NCBI GenBank assembly: GCA_002449915.1
Contig: DJXY01000019.1
Span: forward strand, 1-33,010
DNA from: Oribacterium sp. UBA6992
GTDB lineage: Bacteria > Bacillota > Clostridia > Lachnospirales > Lachnospiraceae
Reading direction: 5' to 3'
DNA: 33,010 nucleotides
The notes under the pieces are model-generated. The model was not told the DNA's origin. It did no database searches and was given only the letters and a program-made list of their open reading frames with translations. Shown in pieces: positions 24,280-31,602 of the stretch (positions within the stretch are counted from its first letter, which is position 1; each line of letters opens with the position of its first letter). A program made the translations under genes and the position numbers.

Positions 24280-24810
24280 TTACTTTCCTTCATATGTAAT
24301 AAGAGAGGTAAGATCATAATTCTTAAGCCTCTCGCGACCCTTAAGTCCTGCAAGTTCCATCACACAAAGGATCTTAACTACCTTGCCGCCAAGCATCTCC
24401 ACAAGCTTAACAGCAGCTTCAAGTGATCCGCCTGTAGCAATGAGATCATCAATCAGCACAACTCTCTCTCCGGGACGGATGGCATCCTTGTGAAGCTCAA
24501 TCTCCGCTTCTCCATACTCAAGATCATACTTCACGGATACCGTTTCTCTTGGAAGCTTGCCTTTTTTACGGATCGGTACAAATCCCTTGCCGAGTGCATA
24601 CGCGACTGGTGTTCCAAAAATAAAGCCCCTGGACTCAAGTCCGATCACTGTATCAAACTCTACGCCTTCCAGTGCCTTGGTCAGTCCGTCAATGGACTCT
24701 TTAAGACCATCCGGATCCTGAATCAACGAAGTAATATCTCTGAATAAAATACCAGGCTCCGGAAAATCCGGGATGGTTTTTACATAGTCTTCCAAGTGTT
24801 CTCTTTTCAT
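24280..24810 (-). CDS. apt: Adenine phosphoribosyltransferase
   Basis: A 176-residue enzyme that salvages adenine: adenine plus PRPP gives AMP. Seen: IPDFPEPGILFRDIT (13-27, the hood region typical of Apt), GLESRGFIFG (57-66), RKKGKLP (81-87) and the PRPP-binding loop VVLIDDLIATGGS (117-129). The start at 24810 is preceded by AGGAAGG with normal spacing; an ATG 14 codons upstream has no ribosome site. The 105 bases to the Nudix gene contain an imperfect hairpin without a T-run and a TATAAT-like box, so partial internal initiation is possible. Confidence 0.95.
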   Translation of the reverse strand: MKREHLEDYVKTIPDFPEPGILFRDITSLIQDPDGLKESIDGLTKALEGVEFDTVIGLESRGFIFGTPVAYALGKGFVPIRKKGKLPRETVSVKYDLEYGEAEIELHKDAIRPGERVVLIDDLIATGGSLEAAVKLVEMLGGKVVKILCVMELAGLKGRERLKNYDLTSLITYEGK

Positions 24811-24915
24811 ATTGTTCCTTCCTGTCCTGCCACTTAAAGATGCTGGCTGCATCCGTATCTGGCATTATATGTATTATCTTCTGCTGGATCCCGGGGATAC
24901 ATCAGCAGGAAACAT

Positions 24916-25467
24916 TCACTTGCATTTTACGGCATAAGCCAGGATCGCTGCAACTGTTTTTCCATCCGTCATCTTACCATCACGGATGAGTCCGAGTAAA
25001 TCTTCAAGACTCCATGCCTCCACTCCGATCTCTTCATCCTCATCCCAGTGCTTCTGTCCCGGCACCAGCCGCTCCGCCGTATAGATCCGGATCTTCTCAT
25101 CGAGGAAGGCAACCGTTGGCGTCAAATCCAGCAGAAACTCCATGTGATCTGTCCGATAGCCCGTTTCCTCCTCAAGCTCCCTCTCTGCGCATACCAGATA
25201 GTCCTCATTCTCCGAATCCCGCTTGCCTGCCGGGATCTCAAGCGTAAAGCGATTCAAAGCATGACGGAACTGTCGTACCATGAGGAGCCTGCCATCCGGA
25301 AGCACCGGCAGTACTGCTGCTGCTCCCTTTACATGAATAAAATCCCAGTGTGTATCGTGCCCGCCAACATTTACATGATCATCATACACGGACAAAATCC
25401 GCCCCTGATATGCAAGCTTACGCTCGATCAGCTTCACTGGCTTTTCCTGATTTTCCTCATTAAGCAT
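24916..25467 (-). CDS. Nudix hydrolase, ADP-ribose pyrophosphatase-like
   Basis: A 183-residue Nudix protein resembling ADP-ribose pyrophosphatases (NudF type), which split ADP-ribose to AMP and ribose 5-phosphate. The N-terminal beta domain (about 10-48) ends in the H.G.A.VLP phrase, and the Nudix box is at 81-104 (G81, E88, R96, E97, E100, G103). It has six residues between the Gly and first Glu instead of five. Family features downstream are PTVAFLDEKIRIYTAE (117-132) and the E.I...W..LEDLL stretch (146-158). It starts 12 bases after the HMA-domain gene. AMP production here would feed the same pool as Apt, but that link is speculative. Confidence 0.88.
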   Translation of the reverse strand: MLNEENQEKPVKLIERKLAYQGRILSVYDDHVNVGGHDTHWDFIHVKGAAAVLPVLPDGRLLMVRQFRHALNRFTLEIPAGKRDSENEDYLVCAERELEEETGYRTDHMEFLLDLTPTVAFLDEKIRIYTAERLVPGQKHWDEDEEIGVEAWSLEDLLGLIRDGKMTDGKTVAAILAYAVKCK

Positions 25468-25479
25468 TTGTTATCCTCC

Positions 25480-25851
25480 TTATCTGCCCTGTTCCTCGAT
25501 ATCCCGGGCAGAATATCCTGCCTTACGGACGGCTGCTTTCAGCTTCTCATCCGGAATTCTCTCTTTCATACGGATGGAAACCTCATTTCTACCAAGATCT
25601 ACTGCAGCAAAAACACCCTCAAGACTGTTAAGCGCATTCTCCACCCTGCGAGCACAATTGGCGCAGTGCATGCCGTCTACCTGCATCAGCACATCATATG
25701 GATAATGCGATAAATTATGATCTGAAACCTTAACCTTAGGTACCGCATCTCCTCCGCCGCAACATCCACTGACAGCTCTTTTGCGAATGCTTCTTACACC
25801 GAGAATGACCGCTGCCGCAATAATCAGAGAAACAATAATATTTCCTAACAT
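25480..25851 (-). CDS. Membrane-anchored HMA-domain metal-binding protein
   Basis: A 123-residue protein. Residues 3-19 form a membrane helix, then a basic SIRKR stop and CCGGG (30-34); this first third looks like the FeoB-associated Cys-rich membrane protein family. Residues about 52-115 are a heavy-metal-associated domain with GMHCANC at 60-66 (C63, C66), as in CopZ-like chaperones and P-type ATPases. The two-part build suggests a membrane-tethered metal (perhaps copper or iron) carrier. No P-type ATPase or feo gene is next to it in this window. The start at 25851 has GAGGAGGC upstream; an ATG 11 codons before lacks a site. It heads HMA-nudix-apt-greA. Confidence 0.85.
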   Translation of the reverse strand: MLGNIIVSLIIAAAVILGVRSIRKRAVSGCCGGGDAVPKVKVSDHNLSHYPYDVLMQVDGMHCANCARRVENALNSLEGVFAAVDLGRNEVSIRMKERIPDEKLKAAVRKAGYSARDIEEQGR

Positions 25852-25885
25852 ACCTGCCTCCTCAAAATTTCTTGATATAATCATA

Positions 25886-25901
25886 GTTAGTTTTTTCTAA
25901 C
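25886..25901 (-). promoter_or_regulatory. Possible operator at the transcription start of the HMA gene
   Basis: Inverted repeat GTTAG-N6-CTAAC immediately downstream of the -10 box, covering about +1 to +17. A bound repressor would block initiation. The half-site resembles the TTAG/CTAA of DtxR/IdeR boxes, but the spacing differs. Confidence 0.35.
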
Positions 25902-25908
25902 CACGTCT

Positions 25909-25936
25909 ATCATAGCAGGAACTTTGAAATCGTCAA
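25909..25936 (-). promoter_or_regulatory. Predicted promoter of the HMA-nudix-apt-greA unit
   Basis: On the minus strand TTGACG, a 16-base spacer ending in TGC, and TATGAT: a good -35 plus an extended -10. It lies in the gap after the CorC-type gene. The remaining bases up to 26035 show no gene and no clear terminator. Confidence 0.7.
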
Positions 25937-26035
25937 GTACCCCATGCGGGTATATCATACTAAATGATCCCTGATGAAAGTCTGTATAAACGAATATCGC
26001 TGCACTCCTCACAAAAGGATCTCATGAGTTCTGCT

Positions 26036-27370
26036 TCATGACACCGGCTGCGGTTCTCCTGTTTCCTGCTTTGCAGCGGACTTTTTACGCACAACCGTCT
26101 TTCCAATCCGGTGATTTTTTATGGAAGCGACGTCTATTTCCAGCTCTGGCGTATCTACATGGAAGGAGCTGCCGTCATCCGGCACCTTGCCGATGATTCC
26201 CATGATATATCCTCCAAAGGTATCTGCATCCTCCGTCGGAAGCTCCAGTCCGAGCTTTTCATTCACATCCTCAAGATCTGCCTCACCCAGGATGATCCAT
26301 TCATCCGGTCCCACCGTCTCAATATCCTCTGGTCCAATCGGTTCATCTTCCTCCTCGATATCCCCGACCAACGCCTCTACAAGATCATGCAACGTGACAA
26401 TGCCAGTCATACCGCCGTACTCATCCAGCACCACCGCATAGTAATTCCGGTCCTTTTTCATCTCCTGAAACAGACTCGAGACCTTCATATTCTGGGATAC
26501 AAAATAAGGCTTGTCGACAGCATTTTTAAGAACATTGTCACGCGACTGATCATACAAACGGAAATAATCCTTGGTATCCAGAATACCGATAATATCGTCG
26601 TCATCCTCCCCGCAGATCGGATAGTTTGAGTAACGGTTTTCATGGATTGTCTTACGCCATTGCCGGTCACTGTCCTCGAGATACAGCATCGCAACCTCGG
26701 TACGGTGGGTACAGACATCCTCGACTGTCAGATCATTAAACTCAAACACGTTTTGAATCATTTCGTTTTCCGAGCTTTCGATGGTGCCTTTTTCTGTTCC
26801 CTCATCTATCATCATGAGGATATCCTCTTCTGAAACCCTCTCCTCCATGTCCTCAGGACTGATACCGATGATCCTCAAAATACAATTTGTACAGAGTCTA
26901 AGCAGGGCTGCTGCCGGACTAATCAGTGTCGTTGCGATGGTGAGCGGCAGTGCCATGCCAAGCGCTGTTTTTTCCAAGTCCTTAAGTGCCAGTCTGCGAG
27001 GAAGCATTTCGCCTAAAAGTATGATAAAAAATCCGGAAATCAAGGTAATCAGCAGAACCGCAATTGCGCGGATTCCGGTTACCGGAATGCTTAGCGGCAA
27101 TAATAAAAGGATTGCGGTCATCGGCGCAAGAAATGCGGAAACAGCAAAGGCACTGGCGAGAAGCCCCGCCAGTGTCGTAAGCACCTGCACCTTGGTATAG
27201 TATTTCCCGGAATCCTCTGTCAGCCGGAGAAGGCGCTCTGCGCTATGGCTCCCCTCCTCCTTTAATTTACGGAGGCGGGCTTCCCCTACTTCCAACGATG
27301 CAGTCTCTGCAGATGTAAATATTGCTTTGATAATAATAAGAATAATCAATAGTATGACACTATCCAGCAT
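26036..27370 (-). CDS. HlyC/CorC-type membrane protein (CNNM-CBS-CorC_C)
   Basis: A 444-residue protein with the usual three parts of this family: an N-terminal CNNM/DUF21 membrane domain (about 1-180, four hydrophobic segments; starts with SAETASLEVGEARLRKL), a CBS pair (about 205-325, with ESSENEMIQNVFEFNDLTV just before and VVLDEYGGMTGIVTLHDLVE near 305-324) and a C-terminal CorC_HlyC domain (about 345-425). Relatives take part in Mg2+ or Co2+ efflux; hemolysin labels are historical. It starts 17 bases after the transaldolase stop, so it is probably co-transcribed with tal and tkt. Confidence 0.92.
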   Translation of the reverse strand: MLDSVILLIILIIIKAIFTSAETASLEVGEARLRKLKEEGSHSAERLLRLTEDSGKYYTKVQVLTTLAGLLASAFAVSAFLAPMTAILLLLPLSIPVTGIRAIAVLLITLISGFFIILLGEMLPRRLALKDLEKTALGMALPLTIATTLISPAAALLRLCTNCILRIIGISPEDMEERVSEEDILMMIDEGTEKGTIESSENEMIQNVFEFNDLTVEDVCTHRTEVAMLYLEDSDRQWRKTIHENRYSNYPICGEDDDDIIGILDTKDYFRLYDQSRDNVLKNAVDKPYFVSQNMKVSSLFQEMKKDRNYYAVVLDEYGGMTGIVTLHDLVEALVGDIEEEDEPIGPEDIETVGPDEWIILGEADLEDVNEKLGLELPTEDADTFGGYIMGIIGKVPDDGSSFHVDTPELEIDVASIKNHRIGKTVVRKKSAAKQETGEPQPVS

Positions 27371-27387
27371 ATATATTCCTGTCCGGA

Positions 27388-28044
27388 TTATTTACCAAAG
27401 GCAGCTTCATAATCCTTGCGGAACTTATCAATGCCAATATCTGTAAGCGGATGCTTTACCATCTGCATCAGAACCTTATATGGCACAGTTGCAATATCCG
27501 CACCAGTCTTGGCACACTCCACAATGTGCATCGGATGGCGGATGGATGCGCAGATCACCTGCGTATCAATGTCAGGATACATTTCAAAGATTTCCATGAT
27601 GTCTTCGATTAAGGCGATTCCATCTGTAGAAATATCATCAAGTCTTCCAAGGAACGGAGAAACATAAGTCGCTCCAGCTCTTGCTGCAAGCAGTGCCTGC
27701 GAAGCAGAAAAGACAAGTGTCACATTGGTGTGGATTCCCTCTTTGGAAAGAGTCTTGACTGCTTTCAGTCCCTCTGTTGTCATCGGGATCTTTACGACCA
27801 TATTGGGATGAATTGCCGCAATTTCTCTTCCCTCCCGGATCATACCCTCTGCATCCGTAGTAGAAGCCTTGACTTCGCCGGAAATCGGGCCATCCACAAT
27901 CGATGTGATCTCCTTCAGCGTCTCAAGATAGTCCTTGCCCTCTTTAGCGATGAGAGAAGGATTGGTCGTGACACCATCAATAATCCCCATATCATTGGCT
28001 TCTCTGATTTCATCCACATTGGCAGTATCAATAAAAAATCTCAT
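27388..28044 (-). CDS. Transaldolase, short TalC/fructose-6-phosphate aldolase type
   Basis: A 218-residue class I aldolase. The N-terminus [26 protein letters not shown] (24-36) and the Schiff-base lysine K85 in VVKIPMT (83-89) identify the short TalC/FSA subfamily. Members either transfer dihydroxyacetone (transaldolase) or cleave fructose 6-phosphate; pairing with transketolase 33 bases upstream favours the transaldolase role in the non-oxidative pentose phosphate pathway, but sequence alone does not settle this. AGGAGG precedes the ATG with normal spacing. Confidence 0.93.
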   Translation of the reverse strand: MRFFIDTANVDEIREANDMGIIDGVTTNPSLIAKEGKDYLETLKEITSIVDGPISGEVKASTTDAEGMIREGREIAAIHPNMVVKIPMTTEGLKAVKTLSKEGIHTNVTLVFSASQALLAARAGATYVSPFLGRLDDISTDGIALIEDIMEIFEMYPDIDTQVICASIRHPMHIVECAKTGADIATVPYKVLMQMVKHPLTDIGIDKFRKDYEAAFGK

Positions 28045-28077
28045 ATCTTGCCTCCTATAATCCTTGATCGTTCTTTC

Positions 28078-30063
28078 TTATTTTAAAGACTTGACCGCAT
28101 CCACAACCGCGTCAGTTGTAATGCCAAAGTGCTTAAACAGCTGGCTTCCATTGCCGCTTGCTCCAAAGGAATGCATAGAAACCACCTTGCCATCCAGTCC
28201 TGTATACTTTGCCCAGCCAAAATCACTCAGCGCTTCTACCGCAACTCTCTTACGTACATGCTTTGGCAGCACAGACTCCTTATATGCATCTGACTGCTGT
28301 TCAAATGCCTCCATGCTTGGCATAGAAACCACACGTACCTGGTATCCTTCCTCTGTAAGGCGCTTTTTAGCATCCACCGCAAGAGAAACCTCCGAACCGG
28401 TCGCGATGATAATGTACTCCGGATCCTTGTCACAGTCATCAATAACGTAAGCTCCCTGAAGTGCTCTGCGACCGGATCCCGGGATCTGCGGCAGATTCTG
28501 CCGTGTGAGAATCAGTGCGGTCGGAGTATGGTCTGACTGCAGTGCTGCGTACCATGCTGCCTCTGTTTCCGCTCGATCACATGGACGGAACACCTGGAAA
28601 TTAGGAATTGAACGCAACATCGCAAGCTGCTCAATCGGCTCATGTGTCGGTCCGTCCTCTCCTACACCTATGGAATCATGTGTCAGTACAAAAATCTGCG
28701 GAATCTCCATAAGCGCTGCAAGTCTTGCCATCGGCTTAAGATAATCACTGAAAACAAAAAATGTTCCTGTATATGTACGGAGCCCACCGTGCAGCAACAT
28801 ACCATTGGCAATCGCTCCCATTGCCATTTCCCTTACGCCAAAGTGAATGTTTCTGCCCTCCGGTGTTACCGCAGAGAAATACTCCTCTCCCTTCATGTCT
28901 GTCTTGTTAGACGGAGATAAATCTGCAGAGCCTCCGAAAAGATGAGGAATTTTATCCTTTATATAGTTGATCACTGCACCAGAGGATGCTCTTGTGGCTT
29001 CTGCCTTATCACAAGGCTCCCAGAATCCTGCATCTTCGGAAAGCTTTGCCTCATCGATGTTACTGTGATATTCGTCCCAAAGTGCCGCAAGCTCCGGATA
29101 TGCAGTGCGATAGGCTGCGAACAATTTCTCCCATGCGGTATATGCCGGAAGCTTGTCCTCGGAAAGCTTCCGGTAATGTGCATAAACCTCCTCCGGTACA
29201 AAAAACGGTTCCTGAGACGGCCACTCGAGGAACTCCTTCATAGCCTTGACATTTTCCTCACCGAGAGGCTCACCGTGCGCCTTGTTGGTCCCCTGTTTTG
29301 CGGGGCAGCCGTATCCGATCGTAGTCTTTACTGTAATAAAGTATGGCGCAGAGTCATCCGCATTGGCTATGGCAATCGCTTTGCCGATCTCCTCCAGATT
29401 ATTTCCATCCTCGACAAGAAGTGTTTTAAATCCAAAGGCTTCCGCGCGTTTTGCAGGATCCTCTGTAAAGGCAATACTGGTATCTCCCTCGATGGAAATG
29501 TGATTGGAGTCATAAAGGACCGTCAGCTTGTCCAGCTTCCAGGTACCTGCAAGAGACAAAGCCTCCGAGGAAATGCCCTCCATCAGATCTCCGTCGCCGC
29601 ACTCAACATAAGTTCTATGATTTACGATTTCATAGCCCGGGCGATTAAAGACGGCGGCAAGATGCTTCTCTGCTGCTGCCATACCCACGGCCATGCCGAT
29701 GCCGGCGCCAAGCGGTCCGGTTGTCGCCTCAATCCCATTGGCAGCACCATACTCCGGATGTCCAGGTGTCCTCGAGCCAAGCTGGCGGAAATTCATGATA
29801 TCCTCTTTGGTATAATCCAGACCAAAAAGATAGATCAATGAATACAGGAGCATGGAGCCATGTCCACCGGAAAGCACAAACCGGTCCCGATCTGCCCATT
29901 TTGCATCTTTTGGATTAAATTTAAGGAAATGTGCCCAAAGCTCATATGCCATCGGTGCAACTCCCAGCGGAAGTCCGGGATGTCCGGAATTAGCCTTCTG
30001 AATTGCATCGGCGGAAAGTACCCTGATTGCATTGACTGACATCGTTTCAATATCGTTGTTCAT
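28078..30063 (-). CDS. tkt: Transketolase
   Basis: A 661-residue thiamine-diphosphate enzyme moving two-carbon units between sugar phosphates. Seen: SGHPGLPLGVAPMAY (about 26-40), the ThDP/Mg motif GDGDLMEG...N (about 157-186), a pyrimidine-domain stretch with VREMAMGAIANGM (about 410-422) and HDSIGVGEDGPTHEP (about 463-477), and a C-terminal domain from about 535. The start at 30063 follows AAAGGG by about eight bases; the frame is open 15 codons further up but without a site. It is the first gene of tkt-tal-corC. No convincing promoter could be picked in the 88 bases after the MATE gene. Confidence 0.97.
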   Translation of the reverse strand: MNNDIETMSVNAIRVLSADAIQKANSGHPGLPLGVAPMAYELWAHFLKFNPKDAKWADRDRFVLSGGHGSMLLYSLIYLFGLDYTKEDIMNFRQLGSRTPGHPEYGAANGIEATTGPLGAGIGMAVGMAAAEKHLAAVFNRPGYEIVNHRTYVECGDGDLMEGISSEALSLAGTWKLDKLTVLYDSNHISIEGDTSIAFTEDPAKRAEAFGFKTLLVEDGNNLEEIGKAIAIANADDSAPYFITVKTTIGYGCPAKQGTNKAHGEPLGEENVKAMKEFLEWPSQEPFFVPEEVYAHYRKLSEDKLPAYTAWEKLFAAYRTAYPELAALWDEYHSNIDEAKLSEDAGFWEPCDKAEATRASSGAVINYIKDKIPHLFGGSADLSPSNKTDMKGEEYFSAVTPEGRNIHFGVREMAMGAIANGMLLHGGLRTYTGTFFVFSDYLKPMARLAALMEIPQIFVLTHDSIGVGEDGPTHEPIEQLAMLRSIPNFQVFRPCDRAETEAAWYAALQSDHTPTALILTRQNLPQIPGSGRRALQGAYVIDDCDKDPEYIIIATGSEVSLAVDAKKRLTEEGYQVRVVSMPSMEAFEQQSDAYKESVLPKHVRKRVAVEALSDFGWAKYTGLDGKVVSMHSFGASGNGSQLFKHFGITTDAVVDAVKSLK

Positions 30064-30151
30064 ATCTTGCCCTTTCTGTTCTGGTAAGCTGACAAAATTC
30101 CATACCAAGTCAATATTAACACAAAATGCACGGCTTGTATATGTAATCCCC

Positions 30152-31513
30152 TCAGCCCTGCGCCGGATACTCCTCCTTCAATTTTCTGAGGCAATGGTAA
30201 AACGCGGGGATCAGGAAACTATCCGCAAAAATCCACGCAAGTGGAGAAGCGAAGCATGCTGCAGTAAATCCAAAAAGCGGGATAAAAATTACACCCACAA
30301 TAGCTCTCGCTGCCATCTCGCATACTCCCGCAAGCACGGCAAATCCGGAAAATCCCATCCCCTGGATCGTGAATCTCCAGACATTTACTATAGTGAGCGG
30401 GATGTAAAATAAGGAATTACCGATCAGAAAGAGATGTGCGTTGCGGATCACCTCCTGCTCTTCGGCACTTACAAAAATTCGGGGAATTTCTCCACCAAAA
30501 AGAATCAGCACAATGCAAACCGCAACAGAATATACGGCTCCCAGCTTTGTCGCAGCATAGACACCCTGCCGGATCCGGTCGAACTTAAGCGCACCTGCAT
30601 TCTGACCTGCATAGGTCGCCATGGTAGCCCCAAGCGCATCAAAGACACAGCAGCAGAAATTTCCGATTCTCTGTCCTGCGGTGATGGATGCGACCGCAAT
30701 GGAACCGAGTCCATTCACCGCCGTCTGCAGCACGACGGATCCGATGGCCGTGATGGAATACTGGAGCCCCATCGGAATCCCCATCCGGATCAGGTTGAGG
30801 CACCGCTCCCCATCCGGCTGCAGCTCTCCTTCCTGAAATTGAAGGATCGGAAATTTCCGCACCATATAGATAAGACATAAAATGCCGGATACGCCCTGGG
30901 AAATCACTGTAGCGATTGCCGGTCCATTGACGCTGAATCCAAGAAATTCAATGGAAATATAATCCAGCAGGATATTAAGCAGTGCTGCAAGGATCAGGAA
31001 ATAGACCGGCGTTCGGCTGTCTCCCAGAGACCGGATAATACTTGCCGTGATATTATATAGATACGTCACCGGTATCCCCAGAAAAATAATAAATATATAT
31101 TGATACGCATAGCTGTAAATATTAACCGGTGTATGCATCATAAGCAGTATCGGCTTTGTAAGGATACAGATCAGCACGGTCATCGCTATAGCAAAAATGG
31201 CTGTCAGATAAATGATATTGGCAGTATATCTTCTAAGACCTGATGCGTCCTGTGCGCCGAACCGCTGTGCAACGGGGATTGCAAATCCGGAACACATGCC
31301 GATTACAAAGCCGTTGATCATAAAATTGATCGCGCCTGTAGAGCCCACTCCTGCCAGTGCGTCCACTCCCAGCAGCTTGCCGACGATAATGCTGTCCACC
31401 ATACTGTAAAACTGCTGAAACAATGTACCGAGCAGCATCGGAATGGCAAATTCCAAAATCAGCTCTACCGGTCTACCGGAGGTCATGTCCTTAATCGATG
31501 TGTTCTTTTCCAT
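30152..31513 (-). CDS. MATE family efflux transporter
   Basis: A 453-residue membrane protein with twelve predicted helices in two similar halves, the layout of Na+ or H+ coupled multidrug and toxin extrusion pumps. The N-terminal PVELILEFAIPMLLGTLFQQFYSMVDSIIVGK-type sequence (about 14-45) and GSTGAINFMINGF are typical, as is QRIGNFCCCVFDALGATMATYAGQNAGA in the second half. Substrate unknown. I set the start at 31513 (MEKNTSIKDM); the frame is open for 22 more codons, but those would overlap the terminator hairpin of the preceding gene. The ribosome site is weak. Confidence 0.9.
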   Translation of the reverse strand: MEKNTSIKDMTSGRPVELILEFAIPMLLGTLFQQFYSMVDSIIVGKLLGVDALAGVGSTGAINFMINGFVIGMCSGFAIPVAQRFGAQDASGLRRYTANIIYLTAIFAIAMTVLICILTKPILLMMHTPVNIYSYAYQYIFIIFLGIPVTYLYNITASIIRSLGDSRTPVYFLILAALLNILLDYISIEFLGFSVNGPAIATVISQGVSGILCLIYMVRKFPILQFQEGELQPDGERCLNLIRMGIPMGLQYSITAIGSVVLQTAVNGLGSIAVASITAGQRIGNFCCCVFDALGATMATYAGQNAGALKFDRIRQGVYAATKLGAVYSVAVCIVLILFGGEIPRIFVSAEEQEVIRNAHLFLIGNSLFYIPLTIVNVWRFTIQGMGFSGFAVLAGVCEMAARAIVGVIFIPLFGFTAACFASPLAWIFADSFLIPAFYHCLRKLKEEYPAQG

Positions 31514-31536
31514 GTACGCCGTCCTGCCTTTTATAA

Positions 31537-31571
31537 AATAAAGAAGCTGCCACTGTGACAGCTTCTTTATT
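31537..31571 (-). terminator. Terminator after fbp
   Basis: Thirteen-base arms (31537-31549 and 31559-31571) pair perfectly around a 9-base loop; TTTTAT follows on the minus strand. It starts 31 bases after the fbp stop. The first arm overlaps the -10 box predicted for the MATE gene. Confidence 0.85.
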
Positions 31572-31596
31572 ATAAACACATTTTTTACTATGGCAA
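31569..31596 (-). promoter_or_regulatory. Predicted promoter of the MATE gene, overlapping the fbp terminator
   Basis: On the minus strand TTGCCA, a 16-base spacer and TATAAT. Transcription would start near 31562, leaving only a few bases of the first hairpin arm in the transcript, so the terminator would not form. Confidence 0.5.
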
Positions 31597-31602
31597 TGAG
31601 AT

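Noticed and set aside
24811..24915. Hairpin CTGCTG...CAGCAG between the Nudix and apt genes as a terminator.
   Set aside because: The stem is interrupted and no T-run follows on the minus strand.
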